Both the position numbers and the translations under genes were made by a program. From NCBI GenBank assembly GCA_900551155.1, contig URVA01000049.1, positions 1-9,538 on the forward strand: DNA of 9,538 nucleotides, written 5' to 3'. Within the stretch, counting starts at the first letter, position 1. Each line of letters starts with the position of its first letter. Shown here in pieces: positions 6,030 through 9,538 of the stretch. Source of the DNA: an uncultured Eggerthella sp. (GTDB lineage: Bacteria; Actinomycetota; Coriobacteriia; Coriobacteriales; Eggerthellaceae). Below the pieces are notes generated by a model. It searched no databases. It saw only the letters and a list, made by a program, of their open reading frames with translations, and was not told where the DNA came from.

Positions 6030-7895
6030 ATGGCAACAAAACGACAAGGAAAACCATCGAAGGTAGTTGCAATGTCGCTCGCGCTGTTACTTTCAAGTCA
6101 AGCTGTGGTGCCTTATGCATATGCCTCTGAGCAAGAACAAGGAAGCGATCAGATTGAGCCAGCGGCGCTTTCGGCGGCTTCTGAGAAGACTGCATCTGAA
6201 AAGGGCACTTCTGAAAAGCCAGCTGAAGACAAAACAACCTATGCTGTCGATATAGAGTCGGCAAACACTGAATCGGCTAATGCTAAATCATCAAGCATGG
6301 AATCGGCGGGTGCAGAGTCGGCGGACAAGTCTATCCCCGAAACGGCAAAGATTAGCGAAACCCCTGCAAGTTCTGATACTAGCGAAGCGACTGATACTGC
6401 TGCGGCATCTAGCGCTTCCGCAGAACCTAAAGTAACCGCAGTATCTGAAGAAAACTCGACCTCTGGAGCAGATGCGGTGCCTAGCGCATCTGCAGCACCC
6501 AAAGCATTTTCGACATTTAGTGCACCTGCGGCATCCACGACGCCAGATACCACTGCTGCGGCAGAATCTGGCGCTAACGCAAGCGACGATGAACTCGCTT
6601 CATTCGTGACCCCTCCTAAGTTGGCAACAATTGACAACCGTGAGCACTACATCACTATCAATTTGTTCGACTATCCTGATGGTGACGATAGAAGCGGTGT
6701 AAATCACTACACGGACTATTATTTTCGCAATCCTCTGCGCTTTAATCATTGGATGAGTAACTATACTGGCGGAAAAGTGGTTCAGGGTATTGTAAAGGCA
6801 CGTTTAGGTGAAGATGGCTATCCAATCCTAAATTCCAGTGACGAACGCAGTATGGCGTACTTGTTTGATCCGAACAAGGAAGAAGAAGGCAAGAAGATAT
6901 ATGCCGATCTTTCTCATCTGCTCTCAGAAAGTGAAGATGGCACTATTTCCTTTAATAGCGACAAGCATTATGCCTGGTATCCCCTACAAACTGGCGGCGG
7001 CGATTTTATAGTTTACGATGGCACGTATACGGTAAGAGGGGAAAGTGGAGCTCAGATTCCTGTAGGCTTCGTTCCTTTTAACTCTTACGATGAAAACAAT
7101 CAGATTATTTCACCAGATGGACCTTTTGATCATCATTTCGGACTCACGCTAAGCACTAATTTCAAAATGCCAAAAGATGCTGTGGTTAATGACAAAGATA
7201 TAGTGTTCGATTTTACCGGCGATGACGATGTCTGGGTGTTTATTGATGGTGTTTTGGTGCTCGATATGGGCGGCGTTCATGGTAAACGATCAGGCGCAAT
7301 TAACTTTAAAACAGGCGAAGTAACTGTTGATAATGTAGCGTCCTCTGTTCCTGGCAGGCCCGCTTCTATCGACACAATTGGACCAGTCTCTACGATTGCC
7401 GACATTTTTGCAAAGCAGGGTTTAACCTTCGACAATTCAGAAAATTCGAAACATTCACTTTCGCTATTTTATGTTGAACGTGGAGGACACGAATCGAATC
7501 TGAGCATGAAATTTAATCTGCCAACAGTTGCCGAGCATGAACCAGATCCCGATCCTTTACCAGATCCGAACACTGATCCCGACCCTGACCCAACTACGGA
7601 CCCCGATCCTGCGCCAGATCCAAATACTGATCCTGATCCGCAACCAACCCCCGATCCTGACCCCGTGCCTAGTCCCGATCCGAATCCTGGTAACAATACA
7701 AGCACAGCAACAGTAACTGAAACACAAAATAATCAGGTGAAGGCAAAGCAGACTTCTTCTGAGAGCAATAAGGAAAAGGCCTTGCCAAAAACGGCCGACA
7801 TCAGCAATTTTGGCGTCCTTGCAGGACTTGGCGCTTTGGCTATACTGGGCGGATTTGGAGTGTATGTTGCACGAAAGAAGTTAGGAAGAAAATAA
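6030..7895 (+). CDS. Sortase-anchored cell-wall protein with fibro-slime domain
   Basis: A 621-aa predicted surface protein. The start is set at the ATG at 6030 because GAGGTGG lies 8 bases before it and the protein then begins with a proper signal peptide: MATKRQGKPSK, a hydrophobic core (12-28), and cleavage likely after A32 ('PYAYA|SEQ'). An ATA- or GTG-type start further upstream would bury it. Residues 33-190 are a low-complexity Ser/Ala/Glu/Thr stalk with SEK and ESA repeats. Residues about 206-498 match the fibro-slime (PA14-like) domain: 'ITINLFDYPDGDD', 'FDHHFGLTLST' and the hallmark 'GDDDVWVFIDGVLVLDMGG' (397-415), whose acidic residues probably bind calcium. Residues 505-553 are Asp-Pro repeats. 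Residues 585-589, LPKTA, form a sorting signal with a TM helix and a final basic tail (KKLGRK). The likely role is adhesion or carbohydrate binding at the cell surface. No sortase gene is in the window. Confidence 0.9.
   Translation: MATKRQGKPSKVVAMSLALLLSSQAVVPYAYASEQEQGSDQIEPAALSAASEKTASEKGTSEKPAEDKTTYAVDIESANTESANAKSSSMESAGAESADKSIPETAKISETPASSDTSEATDTAAASSASAEPKVTAVSEENSTSGADAVPSASAAPKAFSTFSAPAASTTPDTTAAAESGANASDDELASFVTPPKLATIDNREHYITINLFDYPDGDDRSGVNHYTDYYFRNPLRFNHWMSNYTGGKVVQGIVKARLGEDGYPILNSSDERSMAYLFDPNKEEEGKKIYADLSHLLSESEDGTISFNSDKHYAWYPLQTGGGDFIVYDGTYTVRGESGAQIPVGFVPFNSYDENNQIISPDGPFDHHFGLTLSTNFKMPKDAVVNDKDIVFDFTGDDDVWVFIDGVLVLDMGGVHGKRSGAINFKTGEVTVDNVASSVPGRPASIDTIGPVSTIADIFAKQGLTFDNSENSKHSLSLFYVERGGHESNLSMKFNLPTVAEHEPDPDPLPDPNTDPDPDPTTDPDPAPDPNTDPDPQPTPDPDPVPSPDPNPGNNTSTATVTETQNNQVKAKQTSSESNKEKALPKTADISNFGVLAGLGALAILGGFGVYVARKKLGRK
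7542..7688 (+). repeat. Asp-Pro repeat (PDPDP/NTDPDP) spacer inside the surface-protein gene
   Basis: Forty-nine codons encode imperfect repeats such as PDPNTDPDPDP, using mixed gat/gac and cct/ccc/cca/ccg codons. The sequence is therefore repetitive mainly at the protein level. Such stiff spacers carry a domain across the cell wall before a sortase signal. The opposite strand reads as a false Gly-Ser ORF. Confidence 0.85.
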
Positions 7896-8062
7896 CGGCC
7901 AGTAAACAAAAAGAGCTTAATTACTGTTAAATATCGGTCACTGCATATTGGTTACTGCTTGATAACTCTGCTATCGGTCAAGCCAATAACGGTTATCGGC
8001 TGGGCCTATAACCAGTATTTAGATTTACGAATTATCACCTTTGTTCAAAACCAGGTAGGATT
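7896..8062 (+). other. Repeat-rich non-coding stretch with a strong hairpin
   Basis: No supported gene lies here. It contains a direct repeat tatcggtca (7932-7940 and 7972-7980), a pair ggtcactgc/ggttactgc (7936-7944 and 7950-7958), and a hairpin at 7991-8013: ggttat-c-ggc, loop tgg, gcc-t-ataacc, which is nine base pairs with one internal mismatch. The left arm (acggttat, 7989-7996) is also perfectly complementary to ataaccgt (8064-8071) in the following terminator, so two alternative folds are possible. It could be the 3' UTR of the surface-protein gene or a regulatory leader. Confidence 0.45.
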
Positions 8063-8096
8063 AATAACCGTCACATCACGTGGCGGTTATTTTTTT
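8063..8096 (+). terminator. Strong intrinsic terminator
   Basis: Arms aataaccgtcac (8063-8074) and gtggcggttatt (8080-8091) form a 12-bp stem with one G/T wobble and a 5-base loop. They are followed by a T run to 8096. It is 168 bases after the surface-protein stop codon, so it may end that transcript. Because a Shine-Dalgarno follows within 10 bases of the T run, it could instead act as an attenuator for downstream genes. Confidence 0.9.
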
Positions 8097-8117
8097 GAAG
8101 CGCCGAAAGGAGGACTT

Positions 8118-8219
8118 GTGAGCTGTTTAGCAAAAGAGCTATTGCGAAGCTGCAATAGTTTCAATGAACGAATGCGAATGCATCGAATGCGCAAGTCGGG
8201 CGCTTGTTCTTTGAGGTAA
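8118..8219 (+). CDS. Possible small ORF, 33 aa, Met- and Cys-containing
   Basis: The GTG at 8118-8120 is preceded by a perfect AAAGGAGG (8106-8113) with a 4-base gap, the strongest Shine-Dalgarno in the intergenic region. The peptide begins MSCLAKELLRSCNSF and ends with MRKSGACSLR. It has three methionine codons within seven codons (residues 19, 21 and 24), three cysteines, and a net positive charge. The methionine codons come from three GAATGC units (8170-8175, 8176-8181, 8185-8190). A perfect 7-bp hairpin (ctattgc 8139-8145, gcaatag 8152-8158) lies within it. No promoter fits between the terminator and the Shine-Dalgarno, so expression would need transcription through the terminator. It could be a leader peptide for metQ, a small protein, or fortuitous. 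I do not recognise its sequence. Confidence 0.35.
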   Translation: MSCLAKELLRSCNSFNERMRMHRMRKSGACSLR

Positions 8220-8436
8220 GTTTGTTCTAGGGCCGTCTCTTTAGAGTCGTATCAAATAAAATCGCCAACGACAAACTTCACTGTTCGCTGTGGTTTAATT
8301 CGGCAGAGCTGCTAGATAGTATGCAGCATCTGGTTGCAGCGAGATTCTTATTCCAAAAAAACTTTAGTTACAGCACGTGCAAACGTAGCGGTTTTAGTAG
8401 TAGTCGCACGCACGTTAATTATGAAAGGAAAAATCA
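8218..8436 (+). promoter_or_regulatory. Structured region upstream of metQ
   Basis: This stretch separates the small ORF from metQ. It has a perfect 8-bp inverted repeat aagtttgt (8218-8225)/acaaactt (8271-8278) that encloses a small ctct-tt-agag hairpin. A second hairpin has arms cag-a-gctgc (8304-8312) and gcagc-at-ctg (8323-8332). The metQ Shine-Dalgarno AAAGGA lies 7 bases before its ATG. I do not recognise a SAM riboswitch or T-box consensus, nor a clear terminator or promoter. It may be a metQ 5' UTR. Confidence 0.35.
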
Positions 8437-9294
8437 ATGACGAAGGTAATCCCCCAAAAACTTCTTGCCATTGTTGCAGTAGCAGTAGCGTTATGCGCAG
8501 CACTTGCGCTTACAGGATGTAGTGGCGGTTCAACTGATTCTGCTTCTGAGGATTCTAGCGACAAGACTATTAAGGTGGCAGCAGTGCCCACCCCTCATGC
8601 AGAAATCTTGAACGACGTAGTTAAGCCGCTTCTGGAAGAAGAGGGTTACACCTTAGAGGTAACCGAATTTACCGACTATGTTCAGCCTAATACAGCAACT
8701 GAGGATGGCGAGGTGGATGCAAATTACTTCCAGCATGGCCCTTACTTGGAAAACTTCAACGCTGAACGCGGCACTCATTTAGTAAGCGTAACAGCTGTTC
8801 ATTATGAGCCTTTGGCAATTTATCCTGGCAAGGTAAGCTCTTTGGATGATTTGCAGGATGGCGCAACGGTTGCTGTTCCTAACGATCCTACTAATGAAGC
8901 TCGCGCACTTTTGCTTCTTCAGCAGGAAGGACTTATTACGCTGGCTGATGGCGTAGGCGTAAATGCAACCATCAATGATATTGTGGACAACCCAAAGAAT
9001 CTTCAGCTTGAAGAACTTGAAGCAGCCGTAGTGCCTACCGTATTGGCTGACGTAGATGTTGCCTGCATTAACGCAAACTATGCTATTGAAGCTGGTCTTA
9101 CCGTAAATGATGATGCTTTAGCAGTTGAAAGCGCTGATGGCGATGCGGCAAAAACCTACGCAAACCTGCTGGTGGTAAAGGAAGGTAACGAAAACAACGA
9201 AGGCATTCAGGCACTGGCAAAAGCTCTGAATTCCGATGAAGTTCGTGACTACATTAACGACAATTACCAAGGATCCGTACTGCCAGTATTCTAA
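8437..9294 (+). CDS. metQ: MetQ/NlpA-family substrate-binding lipoprotein (methionine ABC importer)
   Basis: A 285-aa lipoprotein that would capture D/L-methionine outside the membrane and deliver it to the MetNI ABC permease. The signal sequence has a hydrophobic core (9-24) and the lipobox LTGC with lipidated C28, followed by a Ser/Gly/Asp linker. The mature part (about 43-285) has the family marks 'KVAAVPTPHAEIL' (46-58), 'DANYFQHGPYL' (94-104), 'HYEPLAIYPGK' and 'AVPNDPTNEARALLLL', matching NlpA/MetQ proteins over the usual length. The ATG is supported by AAAGGA 7 bases upstream. metN and metI are absent from the window: a terminator follows directly and an unrelated gene comes next, so the permease must be encoded elsewhere. 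Ligands other than methionine are possible in this family. Confidence 0.93.
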   Translation: MTKVIPQKLLAIVAVAVALCAALALTGCSGGSTDSASEDSSDKTIKVAAVPTPHAEILNDVVKPLLEEEGYTLEVTEFTDYVQPNTATEDGEVDANYFQHGPYLENFNAERGTHLVSVTAVHYEPLAIYPGKVSSLDDLQDGATVAVPNDPTNEARALLLLQQEGLITLADGVGVNATINDIVDNPKNLQLEELEAAVVPTVLADVDVACINANYAIEAGLTVNDDALAVESADGDAAKTYANLLVVKEGNENNEGIQALAKALNSDEVRDYINDNYQGSVLPVF

Positions 9295-9314
9295 GTAGCC
9301 AAAAAGACAGCTTG

Positions 9315-9342
9315 GAAGGCCGTCCGAAGGGCGGCCTTCTTT
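9315..9342 (+). terminator. Intrinsic terminator of metQ
   Basis: Arms gaaggccgtcc (9315-9325) and gggcggccttc (9329-9339) form an 11-bp stem with one G/T wobble and a gaa loop, followed by a short TTT. It lies 20 bases after the metQ stop codon, which makes metQ the last gene of its transcript. Confidence 0.85.
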
Positions 9343-9368
9343 GACGTAGAATAGTGCAAAACTAAAAA
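9341..9368 (+). promoter_or_regulatory. Weak candidate promoter for the downstream oxidoreductase gene
   Basis: TTGACG (9341-9346) and TAAAAA (9363-9368) are 16 bases apart, directly after the metQ terminator. The -35 is good and the -10 weak. A TATATA at 9401-9406 is an alternative -10 without a well-spaced -35. The next gene needs a promoter here because the metQ terminator precedes it. Confidence 0.25.
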
Positions 9369-9422
9369 GTATGTTTAAAACTGTGCTTAATAAAGAGATG
9401 TATATAAAGGAGGAACCCCAAC

Positions 9423-9538
9423 ATGATTAATGTTGAAGAGCTGCGAAATGCTCCCGTTGCTATTTTAGGTGGCGGTGCCGTGGGTAAAACATGTGGTGCT
9501 GACTGCGCTTTAGCTGGTCAGGAAGTTCGCATTTGCGA
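9423..9538 (+). CDS. NAD(P)-binding oxidoreductase, octopine-dehydrogenase-like (5' part only)
   Basis: Only the first 38 codons are in the window. The ATG at 9423 follows a perfect AAAGGAGG (9406-9413) with 9 bases between. The peptide MINVEELRNAPVAILGGGAV continues with GKTCGADCALAGQEVRIC: a beta strand, the glycine-rich GGGAVG loop (16-21), a helix, and a second strand, which is the start of a Rossmann dinucleotide fold. The helix ending 'ALAGQEVRI' resembles NAD/NADP octopine (opine) dehydrogenases and ketopantoate reductases. The opine type is favoured only weakly, and the catalytic domain is outside the window. Confidence 0.65.
   Translation, partial: MINVEELRNAPVAILGGGAVGKTCGADCALAGQEVRIC

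Noticed and set aside
6239..6637. 132-codon minus-strand open frame rich in Ala/Ser/Val
   Set aside because: It is the antisense shadow of the low-complexity Ser/Ala/Glu stalk of the surface protein, where repeated codons avoid stops on both strands.
7542..7688. Possible CRISPR-like or tandem DNA repeat
   Set aside because: The repetition is of Asp-Pro codons with synonymous changes, in frame inside a gene. There are no fixed-length repeats or unique spacers.
7469..7705. Gly-Ser repeat protein on the minus strand
   Set aside because: It is the reverse-strand reading of the Asp-Pro repeat codons and has no ribosome-binding site.
7959..8219. 86-aa protein spanning the intergenic hairpins
   Set aside because: The first 53 codons run through the repeat region and the terminator with no ribosome-binding site near the start. 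Only the last 33 codons, from the GTG at 8118, have one.
8218..8436. SAM riboswitch upstream of metQ
   Set aside because: Although metQ leaders often carry one, the conserved core segments of SAM-I and SAM-IV that I know are not visible here. Only unspecific hairpins are seen.
8334..8522. 62-codon frame overlapping the start of metQ
   Set aside because: It starts with a non-ATG codon without a Shine-Dalgarno and runs out of frame into the metQ signal peptide.

Overview
The window most likely comes from an anaerobic, host-associated actinomycete of the class Coriobacteriia (Eggerthellaceae-like). The reasons are a sortase-anchored fibro-slime surface protein, a zinc-ribbon/membrane/DUF3298-type protein, a lone MetQ lipoprotein, strong AAAGGAGG ribosome-binding sites and moderate G+C. 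This placement is an inference from gene content; no marker gene is present. I see no rRNA, tRNA, CRISPR array, transposase or integrase, so nothing marks the window as a mobile island.

Left part (1-3321, all minus strand). Read along the minus strand the order is an SRAP-domain abasic-site crosslinking protein, then a 12-TM major facilitator transporter, a clear intrinsic terminator, and a LysR-family regulator that runs off the left edge. The regulator may control the transporter. The SRAP frame continues for 53 codons after two tandem stop codons.

Middle part (3337-5743). A 332-base intergenic stretch with several inverted repeats precedes a plus-strand membrane protein with an N-terminal zinc ribbon, one TM helix and an extracytoplasmic DUF3298/RsiV-like domain. 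It converges on a minus-strand zinc-dependent macrodomain ADP-ribosylhydrolase. A likely terminator for the macrodomain gene lies between them.

Right part (5744-9538, all plus strand). A large cell-wall protein has a signal peptide, a Ser/Ala/Glu-rich stalk, a fibro-slime (PA14-like) domain, an Asp-Pro repeat spacer and an LPKTA sorting signal. Next is a repeat-rich region with two strong hairpins, the second a textbook terminator. Fourteen bases after that terminator's stem comes a perfect Shine-Dalgarno and a 33-codon Met-rich small ORF, then a structured stretch, then metQ (methionine-binding lipoprotein of an ABC importer) with its own terminator. The start of a Rossmann-fold (opine-dehydrogenase-like) oxidoreductase runs off the right edge.

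Most genes belong to known families. The part least explained by known features is 7896-8436, between the surface protein and metQ. There, mutually exclusive RNA pairings, a terminator, a well-placed small ORF and further hairpins could form a leader controlling metQ, or could be a 3' UTR plus an unrelated small gene. The sequence alone does not decide this.
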